This document shows positions 16,789 through 24,907 of a stretch of 64,000 nt of DNA, piece by piece. A program made the position numbers and the translations under genes. The notes beneath the pieces are model-generated. The model worked only from the letters and a program-made list of their open reading frames with translations, ran no database searches and was not told where the DNA came from. This DNA comes from Streptomyces sp. Edi2 (GTDB lineage Bacteria; Actinomycetota; Actinomycetes; Streptomycetales; Streptomycetaceae), in assembly GCF_040253635.1 (NCBI RefSeq), contig NZ_JBEJGX010000003.1, positions 8,271,501 through 8,335,500 of the forward strand, given 5' to 3'. The stretch's first letter is position 1; the number at the start of each line of letters is the position of its first letter.

Positions 16789-17163
16789 ATGGACGACAAG
16801 GAGTTCTTCCAGCTGGTGGCGGTTCGAACGGGACTCTCGCGGCAGGAAGCGGCCGATCTCACCCGTGCCACTCTCGAGACACTCGGTGTTCGGCTCAGCA
16901 ACGGCGAAGTCCGCGATCTGGCCCTCGAACTTCCCGAGTCCCTGCGTGACTCGCTCCAGCGGGGGAGCGGCGAGACGGAGACCTTCGGGCCGGACGAGTC
17001 GATCCGCAGGGTGCGGGAGCGCACGGGCCTGACCCGGCCGGAAGCCGGCCGCGGCCTCCGCGCGGTGCTCGGTACGCTGCACGAGGCCATCTCGCAGAAG
17101 GAGTTCGACCACGCCATGTCGCAACTCGGGAAGAAGTACGTGCAGTTGGTGGAGACCGGCTGA
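16789..17163 (+). CDS. DUF2267 family protein
   Basis: A 124-residue protein with two similar helical halves. Both halves contain a RTGL...A..L.RA.L.TL pattern (VRTGLSRQEAADLTRATLET and RERTGLTRPEAGRGLRAVLG), which is the DUF2267 signature. An ATG start at 16789 is preceded by GTGGAGG; a longer GTG start at 16777 would overlap that RBS. Soluble, no signal. DUF2267 proteins often occur among stress-response genes; the role is unknown. Confidence 0.78.
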   Translation: MDDKEFFQLVAVRTGLSRQEAADLTRATLETLGVRLSNGEVRDLALELPESLRDSLQRGSGETETFGPDESIRRVRERTGLTRPEAGRGLRAVLGTLHEAISQKEFDHAMSQLGKKYVQLVETG

Positions 17164-17558
17164 CAACTGACGGGTCGGCCGGCCCGGCAACCGGCTGACG
17201 GACCAGCGGGCAATTGGCTAATGGCCCGGCCGGGAATCGTTGCGCCGGCGGCAGGTGCGCGGTGGCAGGTGTGGGGGGAGGCGCGCGGAGGTGGGTGCGC
17301 GGAGTGCCGTCCGCCCCGCGCGAGGTGCAGAGCGTGACCACCCGCCGCCGTACAGCCGCGGCAACGCCGAAGCGCTCTTTCCCCGGCTCGCCGCCTGACC
17401 GCACGGGAGCGAAATGCACCGCGCCGCGGTCCGCGGCCCGCGTTCTTTCCTTGGTGTGACTGATGGCCTGCGGCGGCGAGCCTCTTTGGTGTCTTCCGAG
17501 GTGTCTGTAACCGTCAGCCCGGCGAGGGGGCGACCGCGGGCGATGAGGAGTGCGGACC
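17164..17558. other. 395-bp gap before ctaD
   Basis: GC-rich DNA with no supported gene. Presumably it carries the promoter of the cytochrome oxidase gene, but no convincing -35/-10 pair or clear hairpin was found. Confidence 0.35.
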
Positions 17559-19292
17559 GTGACAGCCGTTCAGCAGACGGAATCCCTGCAACTGGTCAAG
17601 CGGCGGCGGAATGCCGGACGCGTGGTGGTGGACTGGCTGACGACCACCGACCACAAGACGATCGGCACGCTCTATCTGGGCACGTCGTTCGGGTTCTTCA
17701 TGGTCGGCGGAGTTCTGGCGCTCGCGATCCGGGCGGAGCTTGCCCGCCCGGGGCTGCAGATTCTCTCGAACGAGCAGTTCAATCAGGCCTTCACGATGCA
17801 CGGCACCATCATGCTGCTGATGTTCGCGACTCCGCTGTTCGCCGGATTCGCGAACTGGATCATGCCGCTGCAGATCGGCGCGCCCGACGTGGCCTTCCCG
17901 CGGCTCAATATGTTCGCCTACTGGCTCTACCTGTTCGGCTCACTGATCGCCCTGAGCGCCTTCATCACACCCGACGGGGCCGCCGATTTCGGCTGGACCG
18001 CCTACACCCCGCTGTCCGGCCCCCTCCACACCCCCGGAATCGGCGGCGACCTGTGGGTGATGGGCCTGGCCTTCTCCGGTTTCGGCACCATCCTGGGGTC
18101 GGTCAACTTCATCACGACGATCATCTGTATGCGCGCGCCCGGCATGACGATGTTCCGGATGCCGATCTTCACCTGGAACATCCTGCTGACGGCCGTGCTG
18201 GTGCTGCTCGCCTTTCCCGTGCTGGCCGCCGCGCTGCTGGTGCTGGAGGCGGACCGGAAATTCGGTGCCCATGTCTTCGACCCCGCGAACGGGGGCTCCT
18301 TGTTGTGGCAGCACCTCTTCTGGTTCTTCGGCCACCCCGAGGTGTACATCATCGCGCTGCCCTTCTTCGGCATCGTCACCGAGATCCTCCCCGTCTTCAG
18401 CCGTAAGCCCATTTTCGGATACATCGGACTGATCGCGGCGACGATCTCCATCGCGGGGCTGTCGGTCACGGTCTGGGCGCACCACATGTTCGTGACGGGC
18501 GCGGTACTTCTGCCGTTCTTCTCCTTCATGTCCTTCCTCATCGCGGTCCCGACCGGGGTGAAATTCTTCAACTGGGTCGGCACGATGTGGCACGGCTCGC
18601 TGTCCTTCGAGACCCCCATGCTCTGGTCGATCGGGTTCCTGGTGACCTTCCTCTTCGGCGGCCTGACCGGCGTCCTGCTGGCCTCACCGCCGATGGACTT
18701 CCACGTCTCCGACTCGTACTTCGTCGTCGCCCACTTCCACTACACCGTATTCGGCACCGTGGTCTTCGCGATGTTTGCCGGGTTCTACTTCTGGTGGCCC
18801 AAGTTCACCGGCAGAATGCTCGACGAACGGCTCGGCAAAATCCACTTCTGGACCCTGTTCATCGGTTTCCATCTCACCTTCCTCATCCAGCACTGGCTGG
18901 GAGTCGAAGGCATGCCGCGCCGCTATGCGGATTATCTGGCGTCCGATGGTTTCACCACGCTGAACACGATCTCCAGCATCGGTGCGTTTCTGCTGGGTCT
19001 CTCGGTGCTGCCGTTCGTCTACAACGTCTGGAAAACGGCCAAGTATGCCCCGAAGCAAGCGGCCGACGACCCGTGGGGCTACGGCCGCTCCCTGGAGTGG
19101 GCCACCTCGTGCCCGCCGCCGCGGCACAACTTCACCACCCTGCCCCGGATCCGCTCCGAGTCGCCGGCCTTCGACCTGCATCACCCCGACGTCGCCGCCC
19201 TGGAAGAGGCCAGGAAGGGCGCGCGGCGCGACGTGGCCGCACCGGAAGTGCCCGCTCGTACCGACCGCCCTTCGGGGGACGAGCCGCGCTGA
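17559..19292 (+). CDS. ctaD: Cytochrome c oxidase subunit I, aa3 type
   Basis: Catalytic heme-copper subunit of the terminal oxidase, with 12 membrane helices. The low-spin heme ligand lies in [15 protein letters not shown]. CuB ligands appear as [14 protein letters not shown], including the His-Tyr crosslink region, and [10 protein letters not shown]. The heme a3/a ligand region is [10 protein letters not shown]. The GTG at 17559 ([12 protein letters not shown]) has GAGGAG eight bases before it and is chosen over the GTG at 17550. 577 residues, normal. No ctaC, ctaE or ctaF gene is adjacent, so this looks like an extra stand-alone copy as found in several Streptomyces. It is followed after 12 bases by a small membrane-anchored protein. 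Confidence 0.94.
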   Translation: MTAVQQTESLQLVKRRRNAGRVVVDWLTTTDHKTIGTLYLGTSFGFFMVGGVLALAIRAELARPGLQILSNEQFNQAFTMHGTIMLLMFATPLFAGFANWIMPLQIGAPDVAFPRLNMFAYWLYLFGSLIALSAFITPDGAADFGWTAYTPLSGPLHTPGIGGDLWVMGLAFSGFGTILGSVNFITTIICMRAPGMTMFRMPIFTWNILLTAVLVLLAFPVLAAALLVLEADRKFGAHVFDPANGGSLLWQHLFWFFGHPEVYIIALPFFGIVTEILPVFSRKPIFGYIGLIAATISIAGLSVTVWAHHMFVTGAVLLPFFSFMSFLIAVPTGVKFFNWVGTMWHGSLSFETPMLWSIGFLVTFLFGGLTGVLLASPPMDFHVSDSYFVVAHFHYTVFGTVVFAMFAGFYFWWPKFTGRMLDERLGKIHFWTLFIGFHLTFLIQHWLGVEGMPRRYADYLASDGFTTLNTISSIGAFLLGLSVLPFVYNVWKTAKYAPKQAADDPWGYGRSLEWATSCPPPRHNFTTLPRIRSESPAFDLHHPDVAALEEARKGARRDVAAPEVPARTDRPSGDEPR

Positions 19293-19304
19293 GCGGGGTA
19301 CGCC

Positions 19305-19733
19305 ATGACCGACCACCGCACGCCGGGCCGGCGCACGCCGAACAGCGACACGCCGGATGGCGACGCGCCGGACGGCGACACTCCGGACCGCCGCACGCCG
19401 GACAGTCGCACCGTCCAGGCGGGTATCGCCGGCATCGAGGGGTATCTGCTGTGGCAGGCGGAGACGGACCGCGCCCGCGCCGAGGCCGAAGCCTTCGTCG
19501 ACGCCCTCGACTGGCCGACCACTGCCCAACGGCAAGAGCTGGTGCGCCTCTTGGCCCTGCGCCAGCTCGATCTCTCGCAGCGGGCCGTCACCCGTATCGC
19601 CGGCCGGGCACTCCAGCTCCGCCGGGAGTACCAGCAGCGCTATGACTGCCTCAAACGCCGTGTCCTGGCAGCAGCGTTGGCCCTGCTGGCGGCCCTGGTA
19701 CTGCTGAACGTCCTGCTGCTGGCGGCCTGCTGA
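19305..19733 (+). CDS. Tail-anchored small protein downstream of ctaD
   Basis: A 142-residue protein of no family I recognise. Residues 1-38 are a repetitive hydrophilic segment (RTPGRRTPNSDTPDGDAPDG and so on) encoded by degenerate CACGCCGGA-type repeats. The middle is helical and charged (YLLWQAETDRARAEAEAFVD). The C terminus is one strong membrane helix, LAAALALLAALVLLNVLLLA, ending in Cys. It starts 12 bases after ctaD, so it probably shares its transcript. A role in oxidase assembly or regulation is only a guess. Confidence 0.7.
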   Translation: MTDHRTPGRRTPNSDTPDGDAPDGDTPDRRTPDSRTVQAGIAGIEGYLLWQAETDRARAEAEAFVDALDWPTTAQRQELVRLLALRQLDLSQRAVTRIAGRALQLRREYQQRYDCLKRRVLAAALALLAALVLLNVLLLAAC

Positions 19734-20120
19734 GCGGAGCCGCGACCCGGCAGGGAGCGCGTGGCCGGGAATCGGTCTCGGCCGACCCCGCGGGAGACCG
19801 GCCCAGCGGGGCGGCCCGGCGGTCGGCGTCAGCCCTCGGCACCGGTCGCGCCGGGCCGGGTGCCTCCCCGGGCGGGCCCCGGGGCCCCGGACAGTACGGA
19901 TTCTCCAGGCGCATGCCGAGGAACAAGGGCTCGCCGAGCGTGCGCGAGCGGACAAATCTCCTTGCCGGAACGGCAAAGCGCGGGGCGGCGCCGGGGTACA
20001 GGTGCGTACCCCGAGCCGCCCCGTCCCGCCCCGCTTCGGGAGGCAGCGTCACCCGTACGGCCATAGCGTGAAGAGAGGGTCCGAAGACTTCCCCTCGATG
20101 GAGCGAAGAGGTGAGGCGCG
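19734..20120. other. 387-bp gap with an interrupted hairpin at 19981-20023
   Basis: No supported gene. The arms CGGGGCGG (19981-19988) and CCGCCCCG (20016-20023) enclose a second perfect stem, GGGGTAC (19993-19999) and GTACCCC (20006-20012), around a six-base loop. It stands about 100 bases before the Asp23 gene, so it may be a leader structure or a terminator for the upstream pair. Confidence 0.45.
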
Positions 20121-20531
20121 ATGACCGAGTCCGCAGAGCGCGGGGCGCGGAACACCGGGAACCTGGGGCGGACGACCATCGCCGACGGTGTGGTCGCCAA
20201 AATTGCCTATCTGGCAGCCGCTGAATCGATCGGGGTTCATGCCCTCGGCAGCGGATTTTCGAGATCGGTGGGAGCCCTGCGCAAACGCGTACCCGGCGGA
20301 GGCACGACCACCGTGCACGGCGTCAAGGTCGAAGTCGGCGAGAAGCAGGCTGCGGTCGACCTGGACATCGTCGTCGATTACGGCGAGGTCATCCCCCAGG
20401 TGGGCAGAGCTGTGCGTCAGAACGTGATCTCCGCGGTCGAGGGGATGACCGGCCTCCAGGTCGTGGAGGTCAATATCGGGGTGAGCGATGTGTGGCTCCC
20501 CGAAGAGGAGGAAGAGGAACGGGTGCAGTAG
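20121..20531 (+). CDS. Asp23/Gls24-family envelope stress protein
   Basis: A 136-residue Asp23/Gls24 protein. Typical parts are GRTTIADGVVAKIAYLAAAE at residues 15-35, TVHGVKVEVGEKQAAVDLDI and VVDYGEVIPQVGRAVRQNVI. The C-terminal stretch GLQVVEVNIGVSDVWLP is followed by an acidic tail EEEEEE. GAGGTGAGG precedes the ATG. These proteins are linked to cell-envelope homeostasis and stress in Gram-positives. The stop codon lies inside a 19-bp tandem duplication. Confidence 0.9.
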   Translation: MTESAERGARNTGNLGRTTIADGVVAKIAYLAAAESIGVHALGSGFSRSVGALRKRVPGGGTTTVHGVKVEVGEKQAAVDLDIVVDYGEVIPQVGRAVRQNVISAVEGMTGLQVVEVNIGVSDVWLPEEEEEERVQ

Positions 20532-20635
20532 GGGAGAGGCCGTGCAGTAGAGGAGAGGCCTTTGAGGGGCCTGTGAAAGCCCCCTACGTGAAAGCCCCCT
20601 ACGTGAAAGCCAAGCCCCCTTACGGGAAGGCCCCC
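20523..20635. repeat. Tandem repeats filling the gap between two convergent genes
   Basis: A 19-bp unit starting GTGCAGTAGGGGAGAGG is duplicated (20523-20541 and 20542-20560, 18 of 19 identical), and the first copy contains the Asp23 stop codon. Then GTGAAAGCCCCCTAC occurs at 20573-20587 and 20588-20602, followed by two degenerate copies up to the ndh stop at 20636. The array looks like a slippage-prone minisatellite in the 3' region of both genes. Confidence 0.8.
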
Positions 20636-21967
20636 TTACGTCGTGGCGGACTTGCCTCCGGGCAGGCGCGGCAGTTCGGGGGCTTCCGTGTCCAGCGGCA
20701 CGGACCAGGAACTGAGCAGCCCCAGCTCAACGCCATGGCGCGGCAGCACGGCTTCCAGGAACCAGTCGGCGGCCACCCTGACCCGGTTGCCCGGCATCGC
20801 CATCAGGTGATAGCCGCGGGTGACGGCTGCGGCGAGGGGGCCGGAGATCGGGAGATGCAGGGGGTTCGCCGCTGCCTGCGCACCGCCCAGGTCGACCATG
20901 AACCCCAGGTCACGGTGCTCGTAAGCGCGCCGTGAACCCTGGCCGCAGGACGCCGCGACATTGTGCGCAGCGACCTTGCCCTGCCGCTGGGCGTGCTGGG
21001 CGGTCATCGGCGTCACCTCGCCGGGGCGCGTCAGGTCAGGGACGGCCGCCGCGTCACCGCAGGCGAACACCTCCGGCCGGCCGGGCACGCCCAGGAACTT
21101 GTCCACGCACAGGCGCCCCTTGTCGGTGGGCAGCCCCAACGAGTCGACCAGCGGGTCGGGCCGTACGCCCACACACCAGATCAGGGAACGGCTGTGGATG
21201 AACTCGCCGTCGTCGAGCAGCACCCCGTCGGCGGTGGCTTCCTTGACGGAGGTGCGGGTGCGGACATCGACGCCACGGGAGCGCAGGACCCGGTCGGCGG
21301 TGTGCGACAGCCGTGCGTCGAGCCCGGGCAGCAGCCGGTCGGCGACGTCCAGCAGCAGCCAGCGGGGGCGTGGACCGTCCTTCAGCCCCGTGTTCTGCCG
21401 GGCCAGCGCATCGCTGAACAGCACTCCATGGGCGGCGACTTCGGTTCCGGTGTATCCGGCACCCACCACCACGAAGGTGGTCCTGGCGGATCGTTCGGCC
21501 GGGTCCTCGGCCGCACCGGCCAGTTCGATCTGGCGGGTGACGTGGTCGCGCAGGTACAGCGCTTCGGGCATCCCGCGGAAACCGTGGGCATGCTCGGCGA
21601 CGCCGGGGACGGGAAGCAGCTTGTTGACGCTGCCGACCGTCAGGACCAGCCGGTCGTAGGACAGCGCGCCCTTCTCGCCCTCGGGGTCGGTGTAGTGGAC
21701 CTGACGGGCATCGAGGTCCACGTCGTGGGCCTGCCCGAGGACGAGCCGGGTGCCCGGCAGGTTCCCGGTGAGCGATACCGCGACCCGGCGGGGTTCGAGG
21801 ATTCCGGCCGCCACTTCCGGCAGCAGCGGCACATACAGAAAGTAGTCATGGGGGTTGAGGAGCACGATCTCGGCGGCTCCCCTGGCAAGCCGGGAGAGCG
21901 TACGGGCGCATGCGAACCCGGCGAAACCGGCTCCGACGATCACGATCCGAGGACGACGTCGCTGCAC
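20636..21967 (-). CDS. ndh: Type II NADH dehydrogenase-like FAD/NAD(P) oxidoreductase
   Basis: A 443-residue single-subunit, non-proton-pumping NADH:quinone oxidoreductase-like flavoprotein. The FAD motif RIVIVGAGFAGFACARTLSR is at the N terminus. The NADH motif FVVVGAGYTGTEVAA lies near residue 170, and the FAD-contacting EVFACGDAAAVPD near residue 300. QHAQRQGKVAAHNV is the typical NDH-2 quinone-side helix. The C terminus is amphipathic, fitting peripheral membrane association. Convergent with the Asp23 gene. Quinone specificity cannot be seen. Confidence in the NDH-2 family is high, in the exact reaction moderate. Confidence 0.88.
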   Translation of the reverse strand: MQRRRPRIVIVGAGFAGFACARTLSRLARGAAEIVLLNPHDYFLYVPLLPEVAAGILEPRRVAVSLTGNLPGTRLVLGQAHDVDLDARQVHYTDPEGEKGALSYDRLVLTVGSVNKLLPVPGVAEHAHGFRGMPEALYLRDHVTRQIELAGAAEDPAERSARTTFVVVGAGYTGTEVAAHGVLFSDALARQNTGLKDGPRPRWLLLDVADRLLPGLDARLSHTADRVLRSRGVDVRTRTSVKEATADGVLLDDGEFIHSRSLIWCVGVRPDPLVDSLGLPTDKGRLCVDKFLGVPGRPEVFACGDAAAVPDLTRPGEVTPMTAQHAQRQGKVAAHNVAASCGQGSRRAYEHRDLGFMVDLGGAQAAANPLHLPISGPLAAAVTRGYHLMAMPGNRVRVAADWFLEAVLPRHGVELGLLSSWSVPLDTEAPELPRLPGGKSATT

Positions 21968-22204
21968 GTGGACTCCTGCGGTCGAGGGGTGTTCCGGCGC
22001 CGGGCCGGGCGCGGCGGTCGCGGTCCGGTGCGAGCGGACGGCCGGCGCAGGTACACCGAGCGTGTGGTGCCCTGTCGGTTAACCGGTGAGCGGCCGGATA
22101 CACATGGTGGTGTCGTGGTGCTCCGATGTCCGGCCGGAGCGGGATCCCCGCGGGCAACCCGAGAGGAGTTCCCGCGGCAACCCGAAGGCGACCCCTGCGG
22201 GCAA

Positions 22205-22687
22205 TCAGCCGCTCTCCCGTTCCCCGTCCCCCGCATTGTCCCGCGCGATATGCACCGCCGCCTCCTCCGCCGAGGCGGCGCCGCCGTCGATCCCGACGTC
22301 CCGGGCGGCGATGTCATTGCTTCCCCCGCGCCAGAACCCCTCGTCGGAGCCCACGAGCCGGCCGGCCCGCTCCTCGCCGCATTCGAGGTCCGTCGGTTCC
22401 CCCACCCCGTCCGGCAGGTCGCCGATGCCGTCGCCGTCGGGCGCGCAGACGTCCGGTACCTCCACCGCCAGCCGGTGGTCGAGCGTGTCGCGGTCGTGCA
22501 GCTCCCGCGCGGTGGTCCCCTCGTGGTTCACCACGAAGGGACGCTCCGGAGGCGAATAGCCCGTGTCCAGCGTCTCGTCGAGATCCGGCTCGTCCAGGGC
22601 GTCCTCCATGTCGAGGTCGTTGGGGTTGTCCTGGGGATCGGATCTGGGCGGCTGATAGACCTCGTCGCCCATTGCGTCGTCGGACAT
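22205..22687 (-). CDS. DUF5709 family protein
   Basis: A 160-residue very acidic protein. It contains LDETLDTGYSPPERPFVVN and TTARELHDRDTLDHRLA, characteristic of the actinobacterial DUF5709 family, and then GDLPDGVGEPTD. No membrane segment. Its upstream neighbour on the same strand is a DUF2795 protein. Proteins of this family are common in stress-type gene groups of Streptomyces; function unknown. Confidence 0.78.
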   Translation of the reverse strand: MSDDAMGDEVYQPPRSDPQDNPNDLDMEDALDEPDLDETLDTGYSPPERPFVVNHEGTTARELHDRDTLDHRLAVEVPDVCAPDGDGIGDLPDGVGEPTDLECGEERAGRLVGSDEGFWRGGSNDIAARDVGIDGGAASAEEAAVHIARDNAGDGERESG

Positions 22688-22802
22688 AACCGCCCTCCTT
22701 CTCCGCCTTCGCCGGCCCGGCCGCGGGGTGCGGCAGGTGCGTGTACAACCGATTGTCCGCCTCCTGGCGTCTCACGGCAGCGCCAGGAGGCGCCCCGCCG
22801 CT

Positions 22803-23219
22803 TCAGGCGCGTCGGTGTTCGGTCGCGATGCCGACGGCCTCGGCGATGCTCTGCACATTGCCGAACCGCTCGTGTGCGGGCAGCCGCTCGGCCATCGCGA
22901 CCAGCCGGTCCGGAGCGTTGTTCCGCCGCAGGGTTTCGATGATCGCGTACTTGTCGGCCGGATACAGGCTCCGCCCCAGGTGCTGGGCGAGTTCGGAACG
23001 CAGCCCGACATCCCGCTCGCTCATCCCGCTCGGCGTGCCGCCCCTGAAGTCGCTCTCGGGGGACCACGCCGCCACCGGCTGGTCCTCTCCGGCCGGCTGG
23101 AGTTCGTGCTCCTCATCGGTCCGCAGGGAGCGCTCCGCCGTCAATTGCCCCCGTAGTTGCTTCTTCATCACGTCATCCCGGGCGGGGCCGGTCTTGTCCG
23201 TGCCGTGTTCCATGACCAT
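22803..23219 (-). CDS. DUF2795 domain protein
   Basis: A 138-residue protein. The C-terminal DUF2795 region reads YPADKYAIIETLRRNNAPDR followed by LVAMAERLPAHERFGNVQSI. The N-terminal half is hydrophilic and variable (LRGQLTAERSLRTDEEHELQ). GGAGG stands before the ATG at 23219. It probably forms an operon with the DUF5709 gene (115-bp gap) and is divergent from the Rv2629-like gene. Function unknown. Confidence 0.75.
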   Translation of the reverse strand: MVMEHGTDKTGPARDDVMKKQLRGQLTAERSLRTDEEHELQPAGEDQPVAAWSPESDFRGGTPSGMSERDVGLRSELAQHLGRSLYPADKYAIIETLRRNNAPDRLVAMAERLPAHERFGNVQSIAEAVGIATEHRRA

Positions 23220-23550
23220 GGGGTGCCTCCGGCTCTACGAGTCGTACAGACCCGACGCGTTACTCCCAGTTTCCCTGGTCCCCCAGCCCTAACAACCCGA
23301 CGGCTCCCTGTACAACCCGGCGGTGCCTTATTCCCCTGTGCACACGGAAATCATCCGGGCGTGCGCGGAACGTGACGGCAGATGCATATGCCCGCCATGC
23401 ATACGGCTTTCGGGAACGGGAATTCGTAAGGCACCCAGCTCCATAACGGCAGTTCCCTAACGGCATACCGATGACATCGGCCGCACACCGATGACAGCCC
23501 ACCTCCACGGGAGAATCCGCGGAAACCGAGGAAGCCAAGGAGGCAGCGCC
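23220..23550. promoter_or_regulatory. Divergent promoter region (DUF2795 / Rv2629-like)
   Basis: 331 bases without a gene. A short inverted repeat CCGATG-A-CATCGG occurs at 23468-23480, and CACCGATGACA recurs just after it. It is plausibly regulatory for one or both flanking genes; no promoter hexamers stand out. Confidence 0.35.
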
Positions 23551-24690
23551 ATGCGACTCTCGCTCCTGAAACCGGTCATCAACCGGCCAGGCCCCTGGGC
23601 ATCCGTCTATGCCACCGTCCCGCTCAGCGCCGAGGACGCCGCAAAACAGCAGGAGTTGCCGGCGAGTGCCACCACGGCGCAGCTGTTCGCGCTCGGCGCG
23701 GACGAGGCCACCTGCGGTGCCGTGCACGAGGCCCTGCTCACGCCGCGGGAGGGCGTTCGCGGGGCACATGCCGGACGGGTGTTGTTCGCCGCCCACGGTG
23801 AGATCGTGCTCGACACCCCGCTCCCGGGGGCCCCGGCCACCCCCTTCGCCGCCTGGGGCCCGGTGCCCAGGGTTACCCCCTTGCTGGCGGCCATCGGGGA
23901 CGACCCCATCTGCCTCGTGGTCCGTCTCGACCGGGCCGGGGCGGACTTCGCCCTCGTCGGCGAACGGGGCGCCGGGCCCACCGGCCGGCACAGCCGCGCC
24001 GCATCACCTCTGCCCCGCACCGCCTCGGGCGACCCGTCCGAACGCCACGTCCGGACCAAGACGGAGAACACCTGGGAACACAACGCCGGCGAGATCGCCG
24101 ACGCGGTGCGCGAGGCCTTCGAGGAGAGCGGTGCCGAGGCCGTCGTCCTGGTCGGGGAGGCGCGCGAACGCCATCTGGTGCACGAGAAGCTGCCCGAACC
24201 GCTGCGTGCCCTCACCTACGAGAGCTCCCACGGCGGGCGTGCGCCCGGTGCCGAGAGCGCCCTGGTGGACCGGGACATCGCCCAGGTCAGAGCGGACTGC
24301 GAGCGCGAACATATCGCGCAGGTGGCGGACCGCTTCCGCACCGGCGCCGGGCCGGGGAACGAGAGCGCCCCGCACGCCGCGGCCGGTATCCCCGCCCTGA
24401 TCGAGGCGGCGCGGGAACACCGGATCGACACCCTGCTGGTCAGCCCGCACGGCTCGGACATCGCCCGGCAGGTCTGGGTGGGCTCCGACGCCGACCAACT
24501 CGCCGTACGCGGAACGGAGTTGTCGTACCTGGGAGAGGAACATCCCGCGGTCGCACGGGCGGATGACGCGCTGGTGCGGTCGGCGGCCGCGACAGGGGCG
24601 GATGTCGTGGTGGTCCGGGACCCCGACCGTGCACCGACCGGCGGGCTCGGCGCCATCCTGCGGGGGACGGTGGAAACGGGGCCGCAGTGA
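23551..24690 (+). CDS. Rv2629/baeRF2-type eRF1-like protein
   Basis: A 379-residue protein of the bacterial eRF1-like (baeRF2, Rv2629) group, related to Vms1 peptidyl-tRNA hydrolase folds and linked in mycobacteria to dormancy. Features: RPGPWASVYATVPLSAEDAA at the start, PVPRVTPLLAAIGDDPICLV and VRLDRAGADFALVGERG in the middle, and VRTKTENTWEHNAGEIADAV. The C-terminal domain contains REHRIDTLLVSPHG. ATG 23551 follows AAGGAGG. Stress-related ribosome rescue is the likely theme; the reaction is unproven for this group. Confidence 0.8.
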   Translation: MRLSLLKPVINRPGPWASVYATVPLSAEDAAKQQELPASATTAQLFALGADEATCGAVHEALLTPREGVRGAHAGRVLFAAHGEIVLDTPLPGAPATPFAAWGPVPRVTPLLAAIGDDPICLVVRLDRAGADFALVGERGAGPTGRHSRAASPLPRTASGDPSERHVRTKTENTWEHNAGEIADAVREAFEESGAEAVVLVGEARERHLVHEKLPEPLRALTYESSHGGRAPGAESALVDRDIAQVRADCEREHIAQVADRFRTGAGPGNESAPHAAAGIPALIEAAREHRIDTLLVSPHGSDIARQVWVGSDADQLAVRGTELSYLGEEHPAVARADDALVRSAAATGADVVVVRDPDRAPTGGLGAILRGTVETGPQ

Positions 24691-24717
24691 TCCGGCTGCC
24701 GGGTGCCTCCTCTCGGC

Positions 24718-24858
24718 GCGCCGTACCGGAGACGCCGCATCACCTCTCCCGTGCGCCGTACCGGAGACGCCGCATTACTTCTCCCGTGCGCCGTACCGGA
24801 GACACCGGTACTACCTCTCCCGTGCGCCGTACCCGGGACGCCGGCACCACACCGCCCG
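24718..24858. repeat. Four-copy 35-36 bp tandem repeat array
   Basis: The unit begins GCGCCGTACCGGAGACGCCG and ends CACCTCTCCCGT. Copies start at 24718, 24753, 24788 and 24824; the first two are nearly identical and the last two diverge. The array is intergenic between two convergent genes and directly precedes a strong hairpin. There are no unique spacers, so it is a minisatellite and not CRISPR. Confidence 0.85.
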
Positions 24859-24881
24859 CCGACCGGAGTCCGGTCGGCGGG
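24855..24881. terminator. Bidirectional terminator hairpin
   Basis: The arm CCCGCCGACCGG, loop AGT and its exact complement form a 12-bp stem. It lies between the ends of convergent genes (24690 plus strand, 24908 minus strand). Confidence 0.75.
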
Positions 24882-24907
24882 CGGCGGGGCAAGAGCAGGC
24901 GGGTGCC

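Noticed and set aside
24718..24858. Possible CRISPR array
   Set aside because: The repeats are directly abutting with a 35-36 bp period and there are no distinct spacers or cas genes.
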